Assembly (NCBI GenBank): GCA_036376275.1
Contig: DASVAP010000214.1
Location: 1-24,688, forward strand
Source of the DNA: JABFRZ01 sp036376275
Lineage (GTDB): Bacteria > Planctomycetota > UBA1135 > GCA-002686595
Length of the DNA: 24,688 nucleotides
Reading direction: 5' to 3'
The first letter of the stretch is position 1; each line of letters starts with the position of its first letter. The translations under genes and the position numbers were made by a program. The notes beneath the pieces are model-generated. The model saw only the letters and a program-made list of their open reading frames with translations. It searched no databases and was not told the origin of the DNA. Below, in pieces: positions 7,817 to 14,933 of the stretch.

Positions 7817-8623
7817 CTACCGCCCGGGCTCGAGCGCGGCCCGCGCCAGCGTGCGTACGAGCGGATGGGCGTCCGCGGCCAGCGCCTCGAGCGGGAGCAG
7901 CGCGCGCAGGCCCGGCTCCTCGCGCGCGAGCTGGGCCACGGCGCAGCGCGCCCACCAGCGCGGATGGCGCGCGAGGAGCTCCAGCGACGCGGCGCGCCCG
8001 GCGGCGGCGCCGGGCAGCTCGGCACGCGGCAGGAAGCCGTAGAGGAGCCGCCAGCGCAGGTCCGCCAGCTCGTGCCCGGCCAGGAGCAGCGCGAGCAGCT
8101 CGGCCTGCTCACGCACCTGCGCGCGCGTCAGCGCCAGGAGCGCGGCGTCCGCATCGGCCTCGTAGAGGTGCCGGACCAGGCCGGGCGGCGGCTCCGCCTC
8201 CAGGAACGGGCGGTACACGGAGAAGTCGGAGCCGCGGTCGAGCGAGGGGTCCTCGTACTCCGACAGGACGCCCGCCAGGGCCGCGCGGCGCCCGGCGTCG
8301 TCGGTCTCGAGCATCGGCACGAGCGCCGCGACGGCGTCGGCGGGCGGCACGGCGAGCTCGGCCAGCACGAAGCCGGCCAGCATCGCCTCGCGCGTCTCGC
8401 GCGCGGCCTCGAGGGACAGGAACACCTGCGGCACGAGGCGCGCGTGGGCCGGGCCGGCGTTCGCGCGCAGGAAGTCGAGGGCCGCGCGCTGCGCCTCGGG
8501 CGTGGTGGCCTCGAGGACGCGCCGCAGGCCGTCCTGCAGCACGGGGTCGGGCCGCGGAGCCGCCTCCTGCGGCAAGACGGCGAGGGCCAGGCCGGCGAGC
8601 AGGGCGGAGAAGGTGGAGGCCAT
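7817..8623 (-). CDS. Exported alpha-helical protein of unknown function
   Basis: 268 residues from the ATG at 8623, chosen over an upstream start because AGGAG (minus strand, 8631-8635) lies 7 bases ahead of it and a signal-peptide-like segment, MASTFSALLAGLALAVLPQE, follows. The mature protein is almost entirely Ala/Leu/Glu/Arg-rich helical sequence with spaced repeats such as RRALAGVL, LLALLLAGHEL and LEALAADAHPLVRTLARAAL. This resembles HEAT-like helical repeats, but I see no diagnostic motif. The ribosome binding site overlaps the stop codon (8634-8636) of the upstream gene, so translation is probably coupled and the two proteins are likely made together. No function can be assigned. Confidence 0.7.
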   Translation of the reverse strand: MASTFSALLAGLALAVLPQEAAPRPDPVLQDGLRRVLEATTPEAQRAALDFLRANAGPAHARLVPQVFLSLEAARETREAMLAGFVLAELAVPPADAVAALVPMLETDDAGRRAALAGVLSEYEDPSLDRGSDFSVYRPFLEAEPPPGLVRHLYEADADAALLALTRAQVREQAELLALLLAGHELADLRWRLLYGFLPRAELPGAAAGRAASLELLARHPRWWARCAVAQLAREEPGLRALLPLEALAADAHPLVRTLARAALEPGR

Positions 8624-8630
8624 GGGATCG

Positions 8631-8635
8631 CTCCT
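8631..8635 (-). promoter_or_regulatory. AGGAG ribosome binding site overlapping the upstream stop codon
   Basis: AGGAG on the minus strand, 7 bases before the ATG at 8623. It overlaps the TAG stop at 8634-8636 of the hydrolase-like gene. It decides the start of the downstream gene and argues for translational coupling. Confidence 0.7.
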
Positions 8636-9755
8636 AGCGCACGACGCGCGCCTCGAGGTTGACGCCGATGAAGTCGAACACCTGCGCATAGTCGTCCACC
8701 AGGAAGTGCGTCGCGCCGACGCCCCAGGAGACGGTCTCGACGTTCAGGCCGGAGGGCGACGGGAACGAGCTCGACACCGGCCCGCCGTCGAGGAAGAAGT
8801 CGGCGAAGGTCCCGACCTGGTAGTGGTTGGCGTGGTATGCGCTCGCGAGCGGCCGGCGCAGCTCTCGGTCCTGATCGACGTCGGAGTCGTTCTCGATGCC
8901 GTCCGCGTAGGAGGTGAAGGCCACCGTGAAGGCGCCGATCGAGCCGGCGAGGGTGTTCAGCCGCTCGCACAGGTGGTAGGTCGAGCCGCCGCCGTGGCTG
9001 TAGCCGTAGATCGCGAGCGTGCCCACCGCGCGGTTCTGGATCGCGTTGACGACCTCCGTGTACACGGGCCCGGTGCCCGTCGGGCTCACCTCGTCCTCGT
9101 CGCGCATCAGCACGTCGTAGCCGCGCTCGTACAGGTCCGTCGCGACCACGAAGGTGCCGTGGTTCGGATCGAGCGGCAGCCCCGGCACCTGCCCCTCCCC
9201 GCCCAGGGCCACCACCAGCGAGGTGAAGGCGTGGAACAGCAGCCGGTCCAGGGCCGCGTCCCACTCCGGCGCGCGCAGCTCGAGCGCGGCCAGCCCGGGC
9301 GGCGCGGCGCCGCTCCACTCGACCCACAGGGTCAGCGTGCGCGCGGCCCCGAAGGCCAGCGGCGCCGTGACGTCCCCGCTGAAGGGCACGGCGCTCCCGG
9401 GCGCCTTCGTGCGCGTGCTCCACAGCGCCAGCGCCGGCCCGCTGCGGGCCAGCACGAGCTCCGTGCCCTCGAAGGGCCGCGCGACCAGGATCTCGATCAA
9501 ATCGTCCTCGCCCGCGGGATCGCTCTCGAGCGCGCCGTGCACGCGGATCCCCGGGCCGAGCTCGGGGTGCTCCTCCCAGGCCTCCGGCACCTTGGTGCGC
9601 GCGAAGGGGAAGTAGCCGCTGCCGTGCTGCGGGCGGAAGGCGCTCAGACCCTGGGGCCCGCGCCGCACGACCTGGGCCGCCAGCGGCGGGGCGCACAGGA
9701 GCGCCGCGAGCAGCGCGAGGAGGGAGCGGAGTCGGCGGGACCGGGGGGCCGTCAT
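8634..9755 (-). CDS. Secreted alpha/beta-hydrolase-like protein
   Basis: 373 residues from the ATG at 9755, picked because it directly precedes a signal peptide (basic residues 5-10, hydrophobic 11-22, APPLAAQ cleavage region near 27/28). Residues 249-256, IYGYSHGG, fit the GxSxG nucleophile elbow of lipases and esterases with S253 as nucleophile. D285 (in TSYADG) and H350 (in GVGATHFLVDD) are plausible remaining triad members by order and spacing, which is inference. The region 1-180 lacks an obvious motif and may be a separate beta-rich domain (DLIEILVARPFEGTELVLA; RTLTLWVEWSG). It is the first gene of the minus-strand group and is coupled to the exported helical protein downstream. The substrate is unknown. 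Confidence 0.72.
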   Translation of the reverse strand: MTAPRSRRLRSLLALLAALLCAPPLAAQVVRRGPQGLSAFRPQHGSGYFPFARTKVPEAWEEHPELGPGIRVHGALESDPAGEDDLIEILVARPFEGTELVLARSGPALALWSTRTKAPGSAVPFSGDVTAPLAFGAARTLTLWVEWSGAAPPGLAALELRAPEWDAALDRLLFHAFTSLVVALGGEGQVPGLPLDPNHGTFVVATDLYERGYDVLMRDEDEVSPTGTGPVYTEVVNAIQNRAVGTLAIYGYSHGGGSTYHLCERLNTLAGSIGAFTVAFTSYADGIENDSDVDQDRELRRPLASAYHANHYQVGTFADFFLDGGPVSSSFPSPSGLNVETVSWGVGATHFLVDDYAQVFDFIGVNLEARVVR

Positions 9756-9864
9756 GGCGCTTTCGGGGGAGGGCGTCGCGCCGGAGCAGGATCTCGCGCC
9801 GAGGAGCCCCGACGGAGCCACGACCAGGCGCCCGTCCGGATCCTACCCGCGGACTCCGTTCACG

Positions 9865-9881
9865 CCGGCCCTTCCGGCCGG
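9865..9881. repeat. Short hairpin CCGGCC-CTTCC-GGCCGG
   Basis: A perfect 6-bp stem with a CTTCC loop in the 156-bp divergent intergenic region. A near-identical core, GGCC-GCTTCC-GGCC, forms a hairpin at 20064-20081. The rest of this intergenic stretch shows no clear promoter. Role unknown. Confidence 0.35.
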
Positions 9882-9911
9882 GAAACGCGAACGCTATCTC
9901 TCTCCCGCTCC

Positions 9912-11051
9912 ATGCGACGCACCGGACCAGCCCGCGGCCGCCCCGAGCTCCGCCTCGTGCGCGGGATCGCGCCGCTCGCCCTGACGCCGGCCGCGGTGCT
10001 GCGCGAGTTCCGGGCCCGGCTCGCGGCGGGCGCGAGCCTCGCGCCGGCCGGCCGCGCGCGCCGGCGTCCCGCGCTCCTGCTCACGCCGCGCTACCGCCCG
10101 CGCCACGCGCTGCGGCTCTTCGACGCGACCTACTACCTGGCGGACTACCGCTTCGACGACGCGGTGGGCTTCTTCGTCGGCTACGTGGCCCTCGGGCGCG
10201 ACCCGCGCCACATCTGGCCGCGGCTCTTCTACAAGGACAGCTCGCTCCTGTGGCGCGTGGCCAGCCACTTCACGCGCGAGGACGGCGAGGCCTGGATCGG
10301 CAAGGGCGACACGCGCGAGGAGGAGCGCGACGGCTGGGTCTGGCGTCACAGCGTCGAGGAGACCACCAACCTGCCCTACGAGCTCCAGTTCGCGCTGGAC
10401 GAGCTCAGCCGGCGCGGGCGCAAGCAGCGCGACGACGCGGCCCTGGCCCTGGTCGTGCGCGAGGCCCGCCCCGGGCGGCTCGAGCCCTTCGCCGACTTCA
10501 CCGCCCCGCGCCGCGCCGCCGCCGCGGCGCACCGCGAGCACGGCGGGCGGCCCGTGGCGCGCTTCCGCCGCACGGGCGACCCGCGCTCGCTGGTCTTCGC
10601 GCGCGGCTACGCACCCGATCTCGCGCGCGGGATCGTCGAGCAGGGCTCGGCGCCGAGCTCCTTCTTCGGCGGGGAGGTGCGCAAGCTGCGCGTGCTGGCG
10701 GAGAACCGCCGCGTGCACTACCTCTTCCTCGCCTCATCCACCCACGTCTGGCTGGCGCCGCCGCAGCTCCTCTCGACCGAGCTCTCGAGCTTCGGCGTGC
10801 GCGTGCACGACGTCCTGGCGGCCGAGGAGCTGTGCCTGCCGGGCTTCGAGTACCACGACGCGGAGGGGAGCCAGATCCCGCCCGGCTTCGCGGGCGCGCC
10901 GCACCCCGACAACCCCGACCGCGCCGACGCCGCCGCCTGGCTCGAGGCCCTGCCCATCGTGCGCGCGTTCCGCGCACGCGGGCTCGCGGGCCCGCCACCG
11001 ACGCGCGGGCGCCGGGCCCGGCTGGCCGCGGCGCCGGCGCGCCGGCGCTGA
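9912..11051 (+). CDS. Conserved-looking protein of unknown function
   Basis: 379 residues from the ATG at 9912; no signal peptide, membrane segment or known catalytic motif. The N-terminal 60 residues are Arg/Pro/Ala-rich. They are followed by an aromatic-rich block (about 69-120, with ATYYLADY, GFFVGYVALG, IWPRLFYKDSSLLWR), then EAWIGKGD (126-133), EETTNLPYELQFALDEL (149-165) and a C-terminal block, VHYLFLASSTHVWL (268-281) and LCLPGFEYHD (307-316). The C-terminus is a disordered, Arg-rich tail (360-379). The alternation of conserved-looking aromatic/charged blocks suggests a real folded family, and I have an unverified impression of similar proteins in planctomycete genomes. It ends 13 bases before the convergent stop of the beta-helix gene. 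No function is proposed. Confidence 0.75.
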   Translation: MRRTGPARGRPELRLVRGIAPLALTPAAVLREFRARLAAGASLAPAGRARRRPALLLTPRYRPRHALRLFDATYYLADYRFDDAVGFFVGYVALGRDPRHIWPRLFYKDSSLLWRVASHFTREDGEAWIGKGDTREEERDGWVWRHSVEETTNLPYELQFALDELSRRGRKQRDDAALALVVREARPGRLEPFADFTAPRRAAAAAHREHGGRPVARFRRTGDPRSLVFARGYAPDLARGIVEQGSAPSSFFGGEVRKLRVLAENRRVHYLFLASSTHVWLAPPQLLSTELSSFGVRVHDVLAAEELCLPGFEYHDAEGSQIPPGFAGAPHPDNPDRADAAAWLEALPIVRAFRARGLAGPPPTRGRRARLAAAPARRR

Positions 11052-11064
11052 CTCTCCCCGGAGC

Positions 11065-12264
11065 TCACCTGCGCCGGATGTGGGCGGGCTGGCGCTCGAA
11101 GGCGCCGACGTCGGTCTCGGCCCCGAAGAAGCGCGTGAGGCCGAGCGCGTCCGTCGGCGGCAGCTCGGGCGGGAAGGCGGACCCCAGCCCCGCGTCGAGC
11201 AGCAGCGAGCCCGCCGCCGGCCGGAAGTCGCCGCCGGCCGTCGGCCCGAAGGGCGTGGCCGAGACGGGCGCGACCAGCCCCGGAGCGGCGAAGGGCGGGA
11301 GCATGTGGGGCCCGGGGACGTACCCGCCGGTGGGCATGCCGATCATCGAGTAGTCGACGTCGAGGATCCCGAGCACGGGCGGAGACGAGAAGTCCGACGA
11401 GAACAGCAGGTCGCTCCCCGCCGAGCCCAGGTTCGAGTGGATCAGCGTGTTGCGCACGGTCACGATCCCGCCGTCGTCGAAGTAGAGCCCGCCCACGCTG
11501 CCCACCGGGCTGCCGGCCACGTTGCCGTGGATCGTGCAGGAGAGGAGCTCGAGGGTGGCGCCGTCCGGGAACGGCATCCCCCCGGCCCAGAAGATCCCGC
11601 CGATGCCGCTGCCGTGGTTGCCCGTGACCTGCACGTCGACGAAGCGCCCGCTGCCGCCGAGCAGCGCTCCGCCCGTGATCGTCGGCGCGCCGCCGTTGCC
11701 GTGGATGCGGTCGCGGAAGAGCTCGAAGCTGCTGGTCGGGCCCGCGAAGAAGCCGCCGACCGAGAGCGAGGTGTTGCCACGGATCTCGTTGTCGCGCAGG
11801 CGCGCCGTGGCGCCGGCCGCCACCCACACGCCGCCGACCGGGATGCCGACGTCCCCCACCGGGTGGTTGTCGACGATCACGTTCTCGGCCAGACGCACGG
11901 GCGCCACGCTCGTGATCGCGACGCCGCCGACGGTCACGAACTCGCCGCAGCCCGTGATCGTGAAGCCGCGCACCGTCGCGCCGGCCGTGATCGTGAGCAC
12001 GGTCCCGCCGCCGGCCGCATCGAGCACCGTGAAGGCCGGCCCGGCCACGGCGACGAGCCGCACGGCCTTGTCGACCAGCAGCGGGGCCGCGTAGGTCCCG
12101 GGCAGGACCTCGATGCGGTCGCCGTCGCCGACGAGCGGCGAGGCCAGGGCCGCGGCCGGCGAGAGGAAGTCCGCCACGCCGGGGGTCGGGTGGACCGTGT
12201 AGGTCTCGGCGAGCGGCGCGAGGGCGAGCAGGGGGAGGATCGGGATCGTGGCGAGGGCCAGCAT
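11065..12264 (-). CDS. Secreted right-handed beta-helix protein with choice-of-anchor-Q-like end
   Basis: 399 residues. The ATG at 12264 is supported by AGGAG (minus strand, 12271-12275) 6 bases upstream and by a signal peptide (residues 1-19, ending near PLAE). A Pel9A/Nos-type opening (VLPGTYAAPLLVDKAVRLVAVAG, about 53-75 in part) leads into repeated beta-helix coils built around short strands and GN/DN turns: VRGFTITGCGE, AENVIVDNHP, LRDNEIRGNTS, RDRIHGNGG, VQVTGNHGS, SCTIHGN, NTLIHSNLGS. The C-terminus, LDAGLGS then GAETDVGAFE, is the pattern found at the end of choice-of-anchor Q domain proteins. Such proteins are extracellular carbohydrate-binding or polysaccharide-lyase-like; no catalytic residues stand out, so enzymatic activity is not claimed. 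Confidence 0.85.
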   Translation of the reverse strand: MLALATIPILPLLALAPLAETYTVHPTPGVADFLSPAAALASPLVGDGDRIEVLPGTYAAPLLVDKAVRLVAVAGPAFTVLDAAGGGTVLTITAGATVRGFTITGCGEFVTVGGVAITSVAPVRLAENVIVDNHPVGDVGIPVGGVWVAAGATARLRDNEIRGNTSLSVGGFFAGPTSSFELFRDRIHGNGGAPTITGGALLGGSGRFVDVQVTGNHGSGIGGIFWAGGMPFPDGATLELLSCTIHGNVAGSPVGSVGGLYFDDGGIVTVRNTLIHSNLGSAGSDLLFSSDFSSPPVLGILDVDYSMIGMPTGGYVPGPHMLPPFAAPGLVAPVSATPFGPTAGGDFRPAAGSLLLDAGLGSAFPPELPPTDALGLTRFFGAETDVGAFERQPAHIRRR

Positions 12265-12270
12265 GGTCGG

Positions 12271-12275
12271 CTCCT
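12271..12275 (-). promoter_or_regulatory. AGGAG ribosome binding site of the beta-helix gene
   Basis: AGGAG on the minus strand, 6 bases before the ATG at 12264. It fixes the start against a much longer open frame upstream. The remaining 150 bases up to the kinase stop hold only a 6-bp hairpin (12329-12334 with 12343-12348). Confidence 0.7.
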
Positions 12276-12427
12276 GGGTTCGGGAGCGGCGGATTCCGCT
12301 CGAGCGACGGAGAAGGCCAGGCCCCGCGTCCGGGACAGGAAACCCGGAAAAGGACGAGCCGACTGCGGAGGAGCGCGGCGAGGACGGGGCCAGTGGGATC
12401 GACGAGGGCCTGGTCGGGGCGGGCTCC

Positions 12428-14257
12428 TCACCGCGGCGGGCCGCGCGCCCCGAGCTCCTCCTGCGTGGCCCCGCGCGTCCCCGTCGCGCCGCGCAGGCGC
12501 GCCAGGCCCTCCTCCAGACGCAGGCGCGCGGCGGGCGGGGGCGCGGAGGCCGCCAGGAGCTCCTCCAGCAGCGCGGCGACGGCCTCCGGCGCATGCGCGT
12601 GCGGGACGCGCGCGCCGAGCGCCAGGGCGGTCTGCACCACGCGCCCGACGCAGGCCTCGCTCGCGCCGTGATCGAGCTCGAGCGCGCGCCGCAGGTGCGC
12701 CAGGGCGCGCTCCGGCGCCAGCGTCTCGGGCGCGGCCGCGTAGGCGCGCTCGCAGGCCTGACAGGCACCGAGCTGGGCCCCCGAGTGGAGGTGCGCGAGG
12801 TTGAGGTGCGCGCGCAGCAGCTCCGGATCGCGCGCCAGGGCGCGCCCGTAGGATTCGGCCGCGGCGCGCAGGCGGTGGGCGCTGTCGTGCGCGTAGGCCA
12901 GCGCGAAGTGGAGCAGCGCGCGCTCGTCGCCGCGCGCCAGCCGGCGCTCGAGCGCGGCCACCGTCGCGGGGGGCGCCTCGGCCAGGCCCAGGAGCCGCGG
13001 GAGCTCGGCGCTGGCGTCGCCGCCGGAAGCGGCGGTGTGCTCGACCGAGGCGAGCGCCAGCTCGACGGCCGCGTCGGTATCGCCGCGGGCCAGGCCCGCC
13101 TGGGCCTCGGCCGCCAGGGCGCGCGCCGCGCGCGCGCTGCGCTCGGCCGCGGAGGGCGCGAGCACGGCCGCGAGCGCGAGCAGCACCGCCGTACCGAGGG
13201 CCACGCCCAGCCCGGCCGCGAGCGGACGCCGCCGCGCGCGGTCCAGCAGGCGCTGGTCGAGGCGCGGCGGCGCGAGCCGCACGCGCGCGCCGGAGAGGAA
13301 GCGCTCCAGCTCCTCCGCCAGGCGCGCGGCGCTCTCCGGCCGGCGCCGCGGCTCCTGCGCCAGGGCCGCGCCGACGAGGCGCGCGAGTCCGGCCGGCACG
13401 GACGCGTCCAGCCTCGGCGCGGCGCGCTGCGCGCGGGCCAGGACCTCCGCGCGACTCCCCTCGGAACGCGCCGGCCGGCCGGCGAGCAGCTCGAAGAGGA
13501 TCAGCCCGAGCCCGTGCACGTCCGTGCGCGCATCGGCGCGCTCCCCGGCGGCCTGCTCGGGTGCCATGTAGCGCGGCGTGCCGAGCAGGGCGCCGCTCGA
13601 GGTCAGCGTGACCTCGTCCTCGGCCGCCCCCAGGCCGAAGTCGACCAGCACCGGAACGTCGTCGGCGCCGAGCAGCACGTTGGCCGGCTTCAGGTCGCGG
13701 TGCAGCACGCCGGCCCCGTGGGCCGCGGCCACGGCCCGCGCCAGGGCGAGGACGATGCGCGCCGCGCGCTCGGGCGCGAGCGGCAGCTCGAGGGACGCCA
13801 GCGGCCGGCCCTCGACCTTCGCCATCACGAGGTAGGGCGCGCCCCGGAACAGGCCCGTGTCGTGCACGCGCACGAGCCCCGGATGGTCGAGGCGCGCCAG
13901 GGCGCGGGCCTCGCGCTGGAAGCGCTCGAGCGCGCGCGGGCTCGCGGCCAGCTCCGTGGCGAGGACCTTGAGCGCGAAGCGCCGCCCGTCGCGCTCGACC
14001 TCGTGGACCACCCCCATCCCGCCCCGCCCCAGCCGTCCGAGCACGCGGTAGGGCCCGACCTGCTGCGGGTCCACGGGCGCGCCGGAGGCGAGCAGGGCCT
14101 GGACCTCGAGCGCGGAGCGCAGGGCGGCGAGCAGCGCCGCGCCGTGCCGCGGATGGAGCGCGGCGAAGGCCTCCGGCGCGAGCTCCGGCTCGACCTCGCG
14201 CTGGGCGAGGAACTCGGCCACGCGCTCCTCCAGCTCCTCGAGGTGTTCGTGGCTCAC
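12428..14257 (-). CDS. Transmembrane Ser/Thr protein kinase with C-terminal TPR-like region
   Basis: 609 residues from a GTG at 14257 that overlaps the sigma-factor stop as GTGA. After an N-terminal helical region (1-65), the kinase domain spans about 70-322: glycine loop GRGGMGVV (77-84), K97 in FALK, HRDLKPAN at 186-193, DFG at 206-208, GTPRYMAPE at 226-234 and the alpha-F Asp in RTDVHGLG (D246). All catalytic residues are present, so it should be active. One membrane helix follows (about 345-368). The rest is Ala/Leu-rich helical sequence with TPR-like repeats (LHFALAYAHDS, AAESYGRALARDPELLRAHLNLAHLHSG, LAHLRRALELDHGASEA), probably extracytoplasmic. The layout is typical of PknB-like kinases of planctomycetes. 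The overlap with the sigma gene implies the two act together. Confidence 0.92.
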   Translation of the reverse strand: MSHEHLEELEERVAEFLAQREVEPELAPEAFAALHPRHGAALLAALRSALEVQALLASGAPVDPQQVGPYRVLGRLGRGGMGVVHEVERDGRRFALKVLATELAASPRALERFQREARALARLDHPGLVRVHDTGLFRGAPYLVMAKVEGRPLASLELPLAPERAARIVLALARAVAAAHGAGVLHRDLKPANVLLGADDVPVLVDFGLGAAEDEVTLTSSGALLGTPRYMAPEQAAGERADARTDVHGLGLILFELLAGRPARSEGSRAEVLARAQRAAPRLDASVPAGLARLVGAALAQEPRRRPESAARLAEELERFLSGARVRLAPPRLDQRLLDRARRRPLAAGLGVALGTAVLLALAAVLAPSAAERSARAARALAAEAQAGLARGDTDAAVELALASVEHTAASGGDASAELPRLLGLAEAPPATVAALERRLARGDERALLHFALAYAHDSAHRLRAAAESYGRALARDPELLRAHLNLAHLHSGAQLGACQACERAYAAAPETLAPERALAHLRRALELDHGASEACVGRVVQTALALGARVPHAHAPEAVAALLEELLAASAPPPAARLRLEEGLARLRGATGTRGATQEELGARGPPR

Positions 14258-14841
14258 GCGCCCGCCTGCATCCAGCTCGCCAGCCGCGCCAGGGCGCGGT
14301 TGTAGAGCTTGCTGGCCGCGGCCGGCGTCGTGCCGAGCAGCCGCGCCGCCTCCTCGTTCGAGAGACCCTCGACCGAGCGCAGCAGCACGACCTCGCGCGC
14401 CTCGTCGGCGAGCTGCTCCAGGCCGCGCTCCAGGCGCTCGTAGCGCGCGCCGTCCAGGTAACGCGGCTCGCCGGCGCGCGCCGGGAGCTGCTCGAGGACC
14501 GAGCTCGAGCAGCGCTCCTCGCGCGCGCGCGGCCCCTCGGCCAGGCGCTCCGCGCGCGCGCGGATCTTGTTCAGCACGCAGGCGTGCAGGTAGTGGCCGA
14601 GCGCGCCCGGACCGCGCGGCTCGAAGCGCGCGAGCTCGCCCAGCGCGTCCTCGAACACGCTCTGCAGCACGTCCTCCGACGAGAGGCACGCGCGCAGGCG
14701 CCGGCCGAGCCGGCTGCGGACCGAGAACAGCAGCGCGTCGTGATAGCGCAGGTAGAGCCCCTCGAAGGCCGCCCGGTCGCCGGCCTGGATCCGGCGCACC
14801 AGCTCGCGCGAGAGATCGACCGGCTCCTCCGCCGCCCCCAT
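14254..14841 (-). CDS. ECF-family RNA polymerase sigma factor
   Basis: 195 residues. Sigma region 2 covers about 22-98 (AFEGLYLRYHDALLFSV; SSEDVLQSVFEDAL in region 2.2; ALGHYLHACVLNKIRARAERL in 2.3-2.4). Region 4 covers about 140-190, with the helix-turn-helix LSNEEAARLLGTTPAAASKLYNRALARL. Region 3 and 1.1 are missing, as in ECF factors. It directs polymerase to a specific regulon. No anti-sigma factor adjoins it; instead the downstream kinase gene overlaps its stop by 4 bases. Region 2.2 reads S54-S55-E-D and Q60-S61 where many ECF factors have acidic residues (DAED and QE/QD), leaving Ser residues that a kinase could modify; this is inference. The ATG at 14841 lacks a strong ribosome binding site. 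Confidence 0.9.
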   Translation of the reverse strand: MGAAEEPVDLSRELVRRIQAGDRAAFEGLYLRYHDALLFSVRSRLGRRLRACLSSEDVLQSVFEDALGELARFEPRGPGALGHYLHACVLNKIRARAERLAEGPRAREERCSSSVLEQLPARAGEPRYLDGARYERLERGLEQLADEAREVVLLRSVEGLSNEEAARLLGTTPAAASKLYNRALARLASWMQAGA

Positions 14842-14933
14842 GGAAGGCGATCATCCCCCACCGGAGCGCGGCCCGGAAGCGCGGGCGTCCCGGAACGCCG
14901 CGGTCCGGGAGCGAGTAGACTTTGGGACGGCCC

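Noticed and set aside
3455..8662. A plus-strand open frame of about 1735 codons
   Set aside because: It starts inside the heparinase-like gene in another frame and is antisense to four recognised genes; the composition is low-complexity Arg/Gly/Ala.
12329..12348. TCCGGG/CCCGGA hairpin next to an AAAA run as a terminator for the kinase gene
   Set aside because: The A-run is on the wrong side: in the minus direction the U-run would come before the stem, not after it.
14892..14922. An ECF-type promoter (GGAAC with a downstream TAGACT) for the sulfatase-superfamily gene, which would imply autoregulation by the adjacent sigma factor
   Set aside because: The -10 region is poor and the implied start lies only a few bases before the ATG; GGAA/GGAG motifs recur by chance in this GC-rich gap.
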